DNA of 64,000 nt from Erpobdella octoculata (GCA_963978895.1 OZ022242.1:21839129-21903128); one strand, 5' to 3'. Shown: positions 1 to 12,519, counted from the first letter of the stretch. The notes: generated by a model not told the origin, from the letters alone. Program-made: numbers and translations.

Positions 1-650
1 GTTTTTAAGAATTTGATGTCGTGCTTGCAATGCATTTTTCATATTAAAGCTTGCATATACAAATTTGAACTAGAGCAAAATTTCGCTATTTTTTTTTCAT
101 AGCATAAGCCTACATAAATATCTATTTCAATTGTTTCTTGGTCTATTTTTTACTAACGTTTTGTTAATCATAAGTTTATCAGTATCTGTGAAGAAGTGAC
201 TCATACCGTATTCAGTCACATGCTTTCATAGTTGATCGAAATTGCTTCTTCCGACGTCGCACCTTTTCTTTTCAAACGTTACAAAGCTTCATTCACTATA
301 CATAGGTGTCGTGATGTTAATCCCATTTAAGTCTATAAATATAAATTCCTTGTTTAAAAAAACATATATCAATAGTGACAAGAAGATGTTGGGACCCGCT
401 GACCAGTATAATTAATCTTTCAGTCATCTAAAAAATGTATCAAAAGACACGTTTTTTCAAAGTTTTGATGTCTCAAAAGTGTTTGCACTTATAAAAAATC
501 GTGTTTTTTAAATCCCTTATATTAACTTTGCCGTCGATCCTGCTTGCTTGCTTATTTGCTTGCTTGATTGTTGGTAAACCTTGAAAATGAAAAATATCTA
601 ACTTTCTGTCATCTAATCAAGCTGGAATTTGTAATAATCATAGTATTATA
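1..650. other. AT-rich non-coding stretch with a (GCTT)n repeat
   Basis: No supportable gene. About 515-640 is an inverted copy of a dispersed repeat that contains a GCTT/AAGC run and a block ending in 'aagctggaatttg'. The same repeat recurs in plus orientation near 18290-18450 and 41210-41345. The rest is AT-rich sequence without recognisable features. Confidence 0.5.
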
Positions 651-654
651 ATAT

Positions 655-798
655 ATGGCAAAATTTTCAAAAACACTTTTTTGGTGGGTGCTTGCGCTAT
701 AAAAGTAATATAGGTTTTTAAATTTCACGTTCCTAGGATGAGGCGTTTGAGCATGGCGTTGATTATCAGTCAGTCAGGAAATGTTCTTTTATATATAT
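655..798 (+). repeat. Truncated tail of a foldback-type repeat unit
   Basis: This segment carries the distal end of the long repeat unit described at 800-2210: the 'gctataaaagtaatata' block, 'cacgttcctaggatgaggcg', a very short GTCA run and 'ttcttttatatatata'. It abuts the start of the next full unit, so units lie head to tail here. Confidence 0.6.
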
Positions 799-799
799 A

Positions 800-2210
800 C
801 TAGCAGTGCCCGTAGCGGCTTCGCTCGCATGAAATTAGAGAGTTTGAACCGTACATCCGTAGTAGAGATCAATTTTTTAGGTCTCGGCTCGGCCCGTCGA
901 CAACTTAGCCCAGTCCGTTTTAAAAACCCAAACTCCTGGCCCGGCACAGCCCGTCTGAATTAGGCCCGGCCCATTCTTACAGGCCTAGAAGTTCTATATA
1001 CTTGATGAAAAACTTCGGCCCGTCCCACCTTGACTTCAGGTTTGGCCCGGCCCAACTGAAGGAAGACCCTAAAATCACTAAAATATCTATATACTTGGTG
1101 AAAAACCTCAGCCCGTCCCACTTTGATTTAAGGTTTGGCCTGGCCCGTGTGAAGACTCTAAAATAACGGCTTGGCCCGGTCGGTGATAAACTGGACTTAG
1201 CTACTTTTAACCGGCACAAAACTTCAAAATACTAATTTTTACATTTGTAGCACTTACAGTTTTTGAGCAACAGTTATTTTGAAATCAAATAACCCTTATT
1301 TCCACCCCACATTTGAGGTCCTAGAAACCAAATTTTTAAAAAATGTTGAAACACTTATATCATTATTTTTGAGTAAATACTAAATACTAATTTTGACATC
1401 TGTAGCATTCACAGTTTTTGAGTAGCAGTTACTTTAAAAACCAAAGAAACCTTTTTTCCACCCCACATTTGAAGTTTTTGAGTAGCAGCTACTTTAAAAA
1501 CCAAGTAATCCTATTGTTCACCCCACATGTAAGGTCCTGGAAACCAAATTTGTAAAAAATGGTGAAACACGTATATCTTTATTTTTAGAATAGAAACTAA
1601 ATACTAATTTCTAGATCTGTGGTATTTACAGTTTTTGAGTAGCAGTTACTTTAAAAAACAAATAACCTTATTTTCCACCCCACATTTGAAGTTCTGGAAA
1701 CCAAATTTTCAAAAAATGCTAAAACACGTATTTCATTATTTTTGGAGTAGAAACTAAATACTAATTTTTACTCCTGTAGCATTCACAGTTTTTGAGTAGC
1801 AGCTACTTTAAAAACCAAATAACCCAATTTTCCAACCCACATTTGAGGTCCGGGAAACCGAATTTTCAAAAAATGGTGAAACACGTATCTTTTTATTTTT
1901 CAAGAAGAATCCATATACCAAATTTCAAAATCTCCTCATATTTGGTTTTCGAGATATACATTGTTTTAGAAAAAAGTTTGTTTTCCAGTTTCTTCCCCTC
2001 AGAAGCAAAATTTTCAAAAATCCTTTTTTAGTGGATGCTTACGCAATAAAAGTTCCAAATTTCACGTTCCTGGGATGAGGCGTTTAAGCTCGGCGTTGAT
2101 TATCAGTCAGTCAGTCAGTTAGTCAGTCAGTCAGTCAGTCAGTCAGTCAGTCAGTCAGTCAGTCAGTCAGTCAGTCAGTCAGTCAGGACATGTTCTTTTA
2201 TATATATAGA
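800..2210 (+). repeat. Foldback unit, plus orientation (left arm)
   Basis: The unit starts at 'ctagcagtgcccgtagcgg'. It continues through a GC-richer block with repeated 'ggcccggccc' words and then several degenerate tandem subrepeats of about 158 bp, each containing 'ccacatttgag', 'ggaaaccaaatttt', 'aaacacgtat' and 'gtttttgagtagcag'. It ends in a run of about 20 GTCA units (about 2104-2184) and 'ggacatgttcttttatata'. The order is mirrored at 2460-4549, so the two arms can fold onto each other. Arms built of tandem subrepeats are typical of Foldback (FB/Galileo-like) elements. No transposase was found. Confidence 0.75.
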
Positions 2211-2455
2211 CTAGCGGGGGCACCCGGCGTTCCCCGGGGTTTTTCTAATGTTTGTCTCTCTCGCTCCAGTTTCCTTCTCAGCTTTCCCGTTCCGGTCGCG
2301 TTCCCGGTTGCTTTTCCGCTCCCGGTCGCTTTTCCGCTCCCGGTCGCTTTTCCGCTCTCGGTCGTTTTCCTGCTCACGATTGCTTTTCCGTTCCCGCTCG
2401 CTGTCCGTTCCGGGTCGCTTTCCCGTTTCTATAATAGACAAACTAACCCACAAAC
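2211..2455 (+). repeat. 'CCCGG' element (family B) between the foldback arms
   Basis: A short element with one end 'ctagcgggggcacccggcg' and the other 'aatagacaaactaaccc'. Its body consists of degenerate repeats of 'cgctcccggtcgcttttc'. It occupies the loop between the two foldback arms. Related copies occur many times in the window, always next to ATAT tracts. Both strands are open for about 80-100 codons as Arg/Ser or Arg/Glu low-complexity frames; this follows from the repeat period and is not evidence of a gene. Confidence 0.65.
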
Positions 2456-2459
2456 ATTC

Positions 2460-4549
2460 ATCTATATATATAAAAGAACATGTCCTGACTGACTGACTGA
2501 CTGACTGACTGACTGACTGACTGACTGACTGACTGACTGACTGACTGACTGACTGACAGATGACTGACTGATAATCAACGCCGAGCTCAAACGCCTCATC
2601 CTAGGAACGTGAAATTTGGAACTTATATTACTTTTATAGCGTAAACATCCGCAAAGAAAGGATTTTTAAAAATTTTGCTCCTGAGGGGAAAAAACTGGAA
2701 AACAAACTTTTTTCTAAAACAATATATATCTCGAAAACCAAAAATGAGGAGATTTTGAAATTTGGTATATAGATTCTTTTTGAAAAATAAAAGATACGTG
2801 TTTTACCATTTTTTGAAAATTCGGTTTCCCGGACCTCAAATGTGGGTTGGAAAATTGGGTTAATTGGTTTTTAAAGTAGCTTCTACTCAAAAACTGTTAA
2901 TGCTACAGGAGTAAAAATTAGTATTTAGTTTCTACTCCAAAAATAATGAAAAACGTGTTTTAGCATTTTTTGAAAATTTGGTTTCCAGGACTTCAAATGT
3001 GGGGTTGAATATAAGGTTAATTGTCTTTCAAAGTAACTGCTACTCAAAAACAGTAAATACCACAGATGTAAAAATTATTATTTAGTTTCTTTTTTAAAAA
3101 TAAAGATATACGTGTTTCACCATTTTTTACAAATTGAAATTTGCTTTCCCGGACCTCAAATGTGGGTTGGAAAATTGGGTTATTTGGTTTTTAAAGTAGC
3201 TTCTACTCAAAAACTGTTAATGCTACAAAAGTAAAAATTAGTATTTAGTTTCTACTCTAAAAATAATGATATACGGGTTTCACAATTTTTTGAAAATTTG
3301 GTTTCCAGGACTTCAAATGTGGGGTAGAAAATAGGGTTATTTGGTTTTTAATGTAACTGCTACTCATCAACTGTAATTGCCACAGATGTAAAAATTAATC
3401 CTTAGTATCTACTCAAAAAAAAAGATATACGTGTTTCATCATTTTTTGGGTTATTTGGTTTTTAAAGTAGCTTCTACTCAAAAACTGTGAATGCTACAGG
3501 AGTAAAAATTAGTATTTAGTTTCTACTCCAAAAATAATGAAATACATGTTTTAGCATTTTTTGAAAATTTGGTTTCCAGGACTTCAAATGTGGGGTGGAA
3601 AATAGGGTTATTTGTTTTTTAAAGTAACTGCTACTCAAAAACTGTAAATACCACAGATGTAAAAATTAGTATTTAGTTTCTATTCTAAAAATAAAAATAG
3701 ACGTGTTTAGCCATTTTTTACAAATTTGGTTTCCAGGACCTTAAATGTGGGGTGGACAATAGGATTACTTGGTTTTTAAAGTAGCTGCTACTCAAAAACT
3801 GTGAATGCTACAAAAGTAAAAATTAGTATTTAGTTTCTACTCTAAAAATAATGATGTACGTGTTTCACCAATTTTTGAAAATGTGGTTTCCAAGACTTCA
3901 AATGTGGGGTGGAAAATAGGGTTATTTGGTTTTTAAAGTAACTGCTACTCAACAACTGTAATTGCTACAGATGTAAAAATTAATACTTAGTATCTACTCA
4001 AAAAAAAAAGATATACGTGTTTCACCCTTTTTTAAAACTTTGGTTTCCATGTCTTCAAATGTGGGGTCAAAATAAGGGTTATTTGATTTTAAAATAACTG
4101 TTACTCAACAACTTCAACCATTACAGATGTAAAACTTAGTATTTTGAGGTTTTGTGCCGGTTAAAAGTAGCTGAGTCCAGTTTATCACCGGTCGGGCCAA
4201 GCCGTTATTTTAGGGTCTTTTTATGGGCTAGGTTAAACCTTAAATCAAGGTGGTACAGGCCAAGGTTTTTCACTAAGCATATAGACATTTTAGTGATTTT
4301 AGGGTCTTCAGACGGGCCGAGCCAAACCTGAAGTCAAGGTGGGACGGGCCGAAGTTTTTTACCAAGTATATAGAATTTCTAGGCCTGTAAAAACGAGCCG
4401 GACCCAAATTAGACGGGCCGTGCGGGCCAGGAATATTGGTTTTGAAACGGGCTGGGCCAAGTTGTCGACGGGCCGAGCCGACACCTATGGATGCACGGTT
4501 TAATTTCTTTAATTTCATGCGAGCGAAGCCGCTACGGGCACTGCTAGTA
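2460..4549 (-). repeat. Foldback unit, minus orientation (right arm)
   Basis: Reverse complement of the unit at 800-2210. It begins with 'aaaagaacatgtcctgac', a (TGAC)n run and 'ataatcaacgccgagctc', passes through more of the ~158 bp subrepeats than the left arm has, and ends 'gctacgggcactgctagta' at about 4549. The different number of subrepeats between arms is what unequal exchange would produce. Confidence 0.75.
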
Positions 4550-4550
4550 T

Positions 4551-5952
4551 ATCTATATATATAAAAGAACATGTCCTGACTGACTGACTGATAATCAACG
4601 CCGAGCTCAAACGCCTCATCCTAGGAACGTGAAATTTGGAACTTATATTACTTCTGTAGCGTAAACATCCGCTAAGAAAGGATTTTTGAAAATTTTGCTC
4701 CATAGGGGAAAAAACTGGAAAACAAACTTTTTTCTAAAACAATGTATATCTCGAAAACCAAAAATGAGATTCTTTTTAAAAAATAAAAAGATACGTGTTT
4801 CACCATTTTTTGAAAATTCGGTTTCCCGTACCTCAAATGTGGGTTGGAAAATTGGGTTATTTGGTTTTTAAAGTAGCTTCTACTCAAAAACTGTTAATGC
4901 TACAGAATAAAAAATTAGTATTAAGTTTCTACTCCAAAAATAATGAAATACGTGTTTTAGCGTTTTTTGAAAATTTGGTTTCCAGGACTTCAAATGTGGG
5001 GTGGAAAATAGGGCTAATTGTCTTTTATAGTAACTGCTACTCAAAAACAGTAAATACCACAGATGTAAAAATTATTATTTAGTTTCTTTTCTAAAAATAA
5101 AGATATACGTGTTTCACCATTTTTTACAAATTTGGTTTCCCGGACCTCAAATGTGGGTTGGAAAATTGGGTTATTTGGTTTTTAAAGTAGCTTCTACAAA
5201 AGTAAAAATTAGTATTTAGTTTCTACTCTAAAAATAATGATATACGGGTTTCACAATATTTTGAAAATTTGGTTTCCAGGAAAATAGGGTTATATGTTTT
5301 TTAAAGTAACTGCTACTCAAAAACTGTAAATACCACAGATGTAAAAATTAGTATTTAGTTTCTATTCTAAAAATAAAGATATACGTGTTTTACCATTTTT
5401 TGAAAATTTGGTTTCCAGGACCTCAAATGTGAAGTGCAAAAGGGGTTATTTGATTTTAAAATAACTGCTACTCAAAAACTGTAAATGCTACAGATGTGAA
5501 AATTAGTATTTTGAGGTTTTGGGCCGGTTAAAAGTAGATGAGTTCAGTTTATCACCGGACGACGGGCCAAGCCGTTATTTTAGGGTTTTCATACGGCCCT
5601 GCCCAAACCTTAAATCAAGGTGGAACGGGCCGATATTTTTAACCAAGTATATAGACATTTGAGTGATTTTAGGGTGTTCAGACGGGCCGGGCTAAACCTG
5701 AAGTCAAGGTGGGACGGGCCGAAGTTTTTCATCAAGTATATAGAACTTCTAGGCCTGTAAAAACGGGCCGGGCCCATATTAGACGGGCCGTGCCGGGCCA
5801 GGTATTTCGGTTTTTGAAACGGGCTGGGCCAAGTTGTCGACGGGCGGAGCCGAGACCTAACAAATTGATCCGTGCAGTGGGTACTCTAATATGTATGCAC
5901 AGTTCAAATTCTCTAATTTCATGCGAGCGAAGCCGCTACGGGCACTGCTAGT
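4551..5952 (-). repeat. Second minus-orientation foldback unit
   Basis: A further copy in the same orientation as 2460-4549, joined to it through an ATAT tract. Its TGAC run is reduced to a few copies and it has fewer ~158 bp subrepeats. It ends 'gctacgggcactgctagta' and is followed by (TA)n and a reversed family B element. Confidence 0.7.
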
Positions 5953-5957
5953 ATATA

Positions 5958-6385
5958 TATATAGTCTTAGCAAATCTATTTTACGTTTTATAGGCTAAAA
6001 GAAGTTATGAAAGAATGGAAAAGAGAAAATGAGCGTGAACGGGAACGGGAACGGGAGAGCAGCCGTGACCGGGAATGGGAGAGCAAGCGTGACCGGGAAC
6101 GGGAGAGCAAGCGTGAGCGGGAACTGGAAAGTGACCGGGAACGGGAAAGCGACCGGAAGCGGGAGAGCAAGCTTGGAAGGAAACGCGAGCCAGAGAGAAA
6201 ATCGATAACAACATTTCTGAGCGGGAAAGCGACCGGGAGCTGGAAAACGACCGAGAGCGGAAAAGCGACCGGGAACGCGACGAAAACGGGAGTGGAGAAG
6301 GAAACGGGAGAGAGAGAGACAAACATTAGAAAAACCTCTAAAAACCCCGGGCAACGCCGGGTAACCCCGCTAGTTAATAAATAAA
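5958..6385 (-). repeat. Family B element, reversed, full length
   Basis: Read on the minus strand it begins 'ctagcggggttacccggcg', then 'agaggtttttctaatg' and many imperfect copies of 'cgctcccggtcgctttcc'. It ends in a distinctive tail with 'cctataaaacgtaaaatag' and 'atttgctaa'. The same head and tail recur at about 26980-27400 and 28045-28720. Long Arg/Ser-rich open frames in all three minus frames are by-products of the 6/12/18 bp repeat period. Confidence 0.65.
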
Positions 6386-6428
6386 ATAACAATAAATTTC
6401 TAATTTTTTCGTTAACATTTATTTAATT

Positions 6429-8052
6429 ACTAGCAGTGCCCGTAGCGGCTTCGCTCGCATGAAATTAGAGAGTTTGAACCGTGCATCCATAGTAGAGATC
6501 ATTTTTTAGGTCTCGGCTCGGCCCGTCGACAAATTAGCCCAGCCCGTTTTAAAAACCCAAACTCCTGGCCCGGCACAGCCCGTCTGAATTAGGCCCGGCC
6601 CATTTTCACAGGCCTAGAAGTTCTATATACTTGATGAAAAACTTCGGCCCGTCCCACCTTGACCTCAGGTTTGGCCCGGCCAAACTGAAGACCCTAAAAT
6701 CACTAAAATATCTATATACTTAGTGAAAAGCCTCGGCCCGTCCCACTTTGATTTAAGGTTTGGCCTGGCCCGTGTGAAGACTCTAAAATAACGGTTTGGC
6801 CCGGCCGATGATAAACTGGACTTAGCTACTTTTAACCGGCACAAAACTTCAAAATACTAATTTTTACATTTGTAGCACTTACAGTTTGTAAGTAGCAATT
6901 ATTTTGAAATCAAATAACCCTTATTTCCACCCCACATTTGAGGTCCTGGAAACCAAATTTTCAAAAAATGCTAAAACACGTATTTCATTATTTTTGGAGT
7001 AGAAACTAAATACTAATTTTTACTTCTGTAGCATTAACAGTTTTTGAGTAGCAGCTACTTTAAAAACCAAATAACCCAAAAAATGATGAAACACGTATAT
7101 ATTTTTTTTTGAGTAGATACTAAGTATTAATTTTTACAACTGTGGCAATTACAGTTGTTGAGTAGCAGTTACTTTAAAAACCAAATAACCCTATTTTCCA
7201 CCCCACATTTGAAGTCCTGGAAACCAAATTTTCAATAAATTGTGAAACCCGTATATCATTATTTTTAGAGTAGAAACTAAATACTAATTTTTACTTTTGT
7301 AACATTAACAGTTTTTGAGTAGAAGCTACTTTAAAAACCAAATAACCCAATTTTCCAACCCACATTTGAGGTCCGGGAAACCTATTTTGTAAAAAATGGT
7401 GAAGCACGTATATCTTTATTTTTAGAAAAGAAACTAAATAATAATTTTTACATCTGTGGTATTTACTGTTTTTGAGTAGCAGTTACTATAAAAGACAATT
7501 AGCCCTATTTTCCACCCCACATTTGAAGTCCTGGAAACCAAATTTTCAAAAAATGCTAAAACACGTGTTTCATTATTTTTGGAGTAGAAACTAAATACTA
7601 ATTTTTACTCCTGTAGCAGTAACAGTTTTTGAGTAGAAGCTACTTTAAAAACCAAGTAACCCAATTTTCCAACCGACATTTGAGGTCCGGGAAACCGAAT
7701 TTTCAAAAAATGGTGAAACACGTATCTTTTTATTTTTCAAAAAGAATCTATATACCAAATTTCAAAATCTCCTCATTTTTGGTTTTCGAGATATACATTG
7801 TTTTAGAAAAAAGTTTGTTTTCCAGTTTTTCCCCTCAGGAGCAAAATTTTCAAAAATCCTTTCTTAACGGATGTTTACGCTATAAAAGTAATATAAGTTC
7901 CAAATTTCACGTTTCTAGGATGAGGCGTTTGAGCTCGGCGTTGATTATCAGTCAGTCATCTGTCAGTCAGTCAGTCAGTCAGTCAGTCAGTCAGTCAGTC
8001 AGTCAGTCAGTCAGTCAGTCAGTCAGGACATGTTCTTTTATATATATAGATA
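6429..8052 (+). repeat. Third foldback unit, plus orientation
   Basis: Begins 'ctagcagtgcccgtagcgg' and ends with a long GTCA run (about 7962-8022) and 'ggacatgttcttttatata'. It matches the unit at 800-2210 in order and content. With the two minus units it makes a compound inverted structure of roughly 7.2 kb. Confidence 0.75.
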
Positions 8053-8241
8053 AGTCTGCGGTATGCATTTTACCCACTTCCGACTCGTTTCAATACAAAC
8101 AGTTTAGGCATTGTATATTCTTCGAAATAAAGCGATCCAGGCCAAATTGTTCAAAACCTTTTTGTAGTGAGCACCTAAAACTCTAGAGAAAGATATATTC
8201 CAAATTTCATTACAATCCGTTTAGTGGTTTTTATATATTTT

Positions 8242-8580
8242 TACCAATGTTTTTATTAACTCGTCGTCTCTGTTTCTCTGTCTGTCTGTTTGTTTCTCTG
8301 TCTGTTTCAAATCTTGTAATCATTTTTTGAGTCACTTCCTGATGATAGATTTTTTTCAAATTTTGCATACATGCTCAGAATAGAAGACAATGCAATATTC
8401 AATTATTAGTTTTACAATAAATCAATTAATTTAGTTAATTTCGATATTTCGATATAATTAAGATATTTCGACTTTAATATAAAATAAAAGAGTAATATAA
8501 GAAAAAATTGATTGCAAAATTTGTGTTTTAATTCCATATAAAAGCATTGGGTTTTTAAAATTCGTTTTTAATTTACTTGT
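8242..8580 (-). repeat. Dispersed repeat family D, reversed
   Basis: About 340 bp. In its plus orientation it reads from 'aacaagtaaattaaaaacg' to 'gacgacgagttaataaaag', with a GAAACAGACAGA-type purine-rich stretch. The same sequence recurs forward at about 25855-26187 and, split, at 12948-13885. No coding capacity is seen. It could be the end of a longer retroelement. Confidence 0.6.
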
Positions 8581-8581
8581 T

Positions 8582-8708
<127 letters not shown>

Positions 8709-8729
8709 GAATGTTTGTATGTATGTATA

Positions 8730-8895
8730 TATCACATCAATTCCGCCTTGCTTTTGCAAGCCAGTCCCAAGCCTGGAGAAAGGAGGGAAAAGTTAAAAGG
8801 ATCAAATTATGATCCACGACTGGTAGTACTCAGGTGCTTCTGACACAGCCGTTTCAGTCTTAAAACACTTGGTGTAAAGGACTATAAACTATTAT
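8730..8895 (+). repeat. Short retroposon-like repeat with A-rich tail (family F)
   Basis: About 160 bp running from 'ccgccttgcttttgcaagcc' to 'aaggactataaactatt' and ending in an A-rich tail. A second copy with the same tail lies at 53358-53525. The A-tail and dispersed copies suggest a SINE or a 3' fragment of a LINE, but I see no clear pol III box. Confidence 0.5.
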
Positions 8896-8944
8896 AAAAA
8901 AAAAAAAAAATTAAAAAAAAATGTATGTATATATATATATATGT

Positions 8945-9090
8945 TATTCATGCATTGCTACACCATTCATCCGATCGTAATGAAATTTTCACACAACCTT
9001 GAGAGTCTAGGGGAATCAAATATAGAGAAAAAAAATTTGAAATCCGTCACAAAATGAGCGGAGCGGAGCGGGTTAGCGAGCGGAACTATA
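8945..9090 (-). repeat. Family C short element, reversed
   Basis: About 145 bp, bounded on both sides by ATAT tracts. In plus orientation it contains 'cattttgtgacggatttca', 'ccttgactctcaagg' and 'atgaatggtgtagcaatgc'. Sister copies lie at about 12712-12860, 13885-13985, 27650-27800, 27860-28005 and 29015-29160. It looks like a non-coding MITE that sits in or brings along TA microsatellites. Confidence 0.6.
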
Positions 9091-9168
9091 TATATATATG
9101 TGCGTATGTATGTGTGTATGTATGTATGTGTATGTGCATGTATGTGTGTCTGTGTGTGTTTATGTATG

Positions 9169-9470
9169 TACTAGAGGAGATACCCGGCGTTGCCCGGGTT
9201 TTTTAGAGGTTTTTCTAATGTTTGTCTCTTTCTCTCCCGTTTCTTTTCCTACCTGCTTTCCCACTCCTGCTCGCTTTCCCGTTTCTATAATAGACAAACT
9301 AACCCACAAACATTCATATCTATATATATAAAATCGGTAACAAAACCTTTGAGCGGGAAATCGACCGGGAACGCGACGAAAACGGGAAAGTGGAGAAGGA
9401 AACGGGAGCGAGAGAGACAAACATTAGAAAAACCTCTAAAAACCCCTGGCAACGCCGGGTAACCTCACTA

Positions 9471-9474
<4 letters not shown>
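9169..9474. repeat. Two short family B elements in opposite orientation
   Basis: The first (about 9169-9318, +) has both ends: 'ctagaggagatacccggcg' and 'aatagacaaactaaccc'. The second (about 9330-9474, -) ends at 'ctagtatata'. They are separated only by an ATAT tract. The first has only a few internal repeats, so it shows the minimal form of the family. Confidence 0.6.

Positions 9475-9530
<56 letters not shown>
9475..9530. repeat. (TA)n microsatellite
   Basis: An uninterrupted TA tract on the left of the 100 bp inverted-repeat hairpin. A second tract flanks it on the right at 9843-9912. Confidence 0.9.
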
Positions 9531-9532
<2 letters not shown>

Positions 9533-9557
9533 CGAATAAACTGTGGAATCAATTTAT

Positions 9558-10010
<453 letters not shown>

Positions 10011-10019
10011 TGTTGATTT

Positions 10020-10481
10020 TTAAGAGGCAGTTACTCTATTAACCAATCAACCATATTTTCCACTCCACATATGAGATCCAAGAAAGTAAATTATTTAAAT
10101 ACTGTTACACATGTACAATTTCAACTTTTAAGAAGATCCCAAATACCAAATTTTAAAGCAATCATTTTTCAGTTTTTCTTTTTTCACACCACGTTTGAGG
10201 TCCTGTAAACCAATCCTTCAAAAAGTGGTAAAACACGTATATCTTTATTTTTTGAGTAAATACTAAATACTAATTTTTACTTCAACAGCATTCAAAGTTT
10301 TTGAGTAGCCGTTATTTTAACAAACAAATAACCCTATTTTCCACCCCACATTTAAGGTCCTGGAAACCAAATTTAAAAAAAATGATACTAAATATTAATT
10401 TTTACATCTGTATCATTTACAGTTTCTGAGTACCTGTTACTTTTAGAAAACAAATAACCGTATTTTCACCCCACATTTGAG
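10020..10481 (+). repeat. Fragment of the foldback ~158 bp subrepeat array
   Basis: Three diverged copies of the subrepeat seen at 1250-2000, recognisable by 'ttttgagtagc', 'accctattttccacccca' and 'ggtcctggaaacc'. No foldback terminus is attached. The array stops where the hAT-derived element begins. Confidence 0.6.
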
Positions 10482-10539
10482 CAGGGACGTCAATTAGGGG
10501 GACCAGGGGAGGTCGGTCGCCCCCTCTGACTTTTCAGTG

Positions 10540-11040
10540 GGCCCCCGGCACTAAGGTGGGCCCCACGCAGTTAAGTGGGCCCCGTCACTAAAATGGGCCC
10601 TACGCTCTTAAGTGGGCCCCTACCCTTAAGTGGTTTTCCCACGATTAAGTGAGCCCCCGGCACTCAAGTGGGCCCTTCCTGATTTTTAAGTGGCTTTTCC
10701 TGGACTTTACAGTGGGCCCCACGCACTTAAGGGGGCACTTGGCACTAAAATGGCCCCACACATCTAAGGGGGCCCCTGGCACTGAAGTGGGCTCCTACGC
10801 ACTTAAGGGGGCACTCAGCACTAAAGTGGGTCCCTCGCACTTAAGGGGGCCCATGGCAATGAAGATAGCCCCACACACTGAAAAAGACCCCTGGCACTGA
10901 AGTGGGCCTTGCACTTACGTGAGCCTCTGCACTTAAGTGGGCCCCACGCACCTAAGGGGGCCCCCGGCACTAAAGTAAGGACCACGCTTTTAAGGGGGCA
11001 CTTGGCCTAAATTGGGTCCCTCGCACTTAAGGGGGCCCTC
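10540..11040. repeat. Degenerate GC-rich tandem array
   Basis: Around twenty imperfect units of roughly 20-30 bp built from 'aagtgggcccc', 'acgcacttaag' and 'ggcactaaa'. It is subterminal inside the hAT-derived element and stands out against the AT-rich surroundings. Open frames across it are repeat artefacts. Confidence 0.7.
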
Positions 11041-11293
11041 TTTTTGAACAAGACGTTCATTTTGACTATTCTTTGTTATTATCATAGATATATATATTAT
11101 CATAGATATCTATGGTTATTATATACCATACCAACTATGTTAATGAACTACTAATCAATCATCAAAAAGAAAAGTTGTTTGGATTTTGCATTTCTTTTTT
11201 GAAAGAAAACAAATAAACAAAGTGAGTAGCAATGATTATTATTTTCTATTTATTAATATTGTATCTTATATAAAAAGTTTTCTTAATTCCAGA

Positions 11294-12088
11294 TATGTTT
11301 GAAAAAAGGCCTAGTGGAGCTCAGCGAAGAAAAAGAAAGGCAGATGAAATAAGAGAAGCTAGTAAGTCCAGCAAACTACTGGAATGTTTTTTGAAGACAT
11401 ATGCCATGATTCAGTGCTAAAAGCAAAGGAAAGATGTGAGCTATGGGGTGTTGCTGTAGAAAGTAGAATCAGGCGACGGAGAAGGATGCCTGGAGAACTT
11501 GCCCGAGATGCAGGACTTTCGGCAGAAGAAGAAATTGTTCGGATCATGAAGAGCATTTTAGATCGACTTCAACAGGAGATGACAACAAGGTTTACTCGTC
11601 TCAAAGATCTGAACTTCAAATTCGGATTCTTACTTGATGTAGACAAACTTTTGAATGACAAAGATCTTGACAGTCTCCGTCATCATTGTATTGAATTTGG
11701 AAATTTTTATGACTCGGATGTTGAAGGAATTGAGTTATTAAATGAAGTATGTGACTGCAGAATGCTCCTTGAGACCCGCCAGGATACTGCACCAAAGACT
11801 CCTACAGAACTCTTGTCGTTCATTGTTAGTTACGGAGAAGATGTTTTTCCAAATTTGCGTGTTGCTCTACAAATCCTTCTTACCATAGCTGTCTCGATTG
11901 CCAGCTGTGAGCGATCCTTCAGTAAATTAAAAATAATTCTTTCCTACCTTCGAGCATCCATGGGACAAGATAGACTTAGCGATCTGGCCCTAATGAGTGT
12001 GGAGAGGGAAGTTCTTGAACAGATTGATTTTGATGATATAATTAACCAGTTTGCTGCAATAAAAGCAAGAAAAATAAATTTTGTTTAA
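11294..12088 (+). pseudogene. hAT transposase remnant: N-terminal stub and C-terminal dimerisation domain
   Basis: The frame from the ATG at 11294 gives an N-terminal stub (MFEKRPSGAQRRKRKADE, then a stop near 11420) like the start of KRPSGA-type, ZMYM1-like hAT transposases. The frame then changes, and from about 11404 a second frame of roughly 225 codons encodes the C-terminal part: a basic RRRRR linker, a helical stretch, and the dimerisation segment with 'ASCERSFSKLKII' and 'RLSDLALMSVE' near the end. The catalytic middle (RNase H-like core), normally several hundred residues, is missing. This is an internally deleted, frameshifted transposase and not a host gene, although I cannot exclude co-option of the dimerisation domain alone. 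Confidence 0.75.
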
Positions 12089-12284
12089 AACTCAGCTCAA
12101 TATGCATATAGAAATTTAAATACCCTGAAATGCATGTATATAGGCGCCAGAGACTGTAGTCTACATGCAAATACTGAGTACGACAGTTATTATATTTTAT
12201 GTAGTTCGACAGATTTTATGTAGGGGGGCGCAGATTTGGTGTTTTGTCCCCGGGCGCAGAAGACCCTAGGTACGCCACTGGATT

Positions 12285-12450
12285 CTACATACATACATAC
12301 ATACATACATACATACATACATACATACATACATACATACATACATACATACATACATACATACATACATACATACATACATACATACATACATACATAC
12401 ATACATACATACATACATACATACATACATACATACATACATACATACAT

Positions 12451-12519
<69 letters not shown>

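Larger units (their letters stand above)
10482..12280 (+). mobile_element. Decayed hAT-type DNA transposon
   Basis: The right end reads 'cctaggtacgccactg', whose reverse complement 'cagtggcgtacctagg' is a typical hAT terminal inverted repeat. The left end 'cagggacgtcaattagg' is a diverged match. The interior holds a GC-rich tandem array (about 10540-11040) and a broken transposase frame (11294-12088) with a C-terminal hAT dimerisation region. I see no matching 8 bp target duplication; the right flank goes straight into an ACAT microsatellite. Confidence 0.65.

Noticed and set aside
5988..6392. Arg/Ser-rich and Glu/Arg-rich frames over family B elements
   Set aside because: Both strands and several frames are open at once because the repeat period is a multiple of three. 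There is no start or splice context, and the same pattern occurs at 2190-2492, 26267-27377 and 41367-42308.
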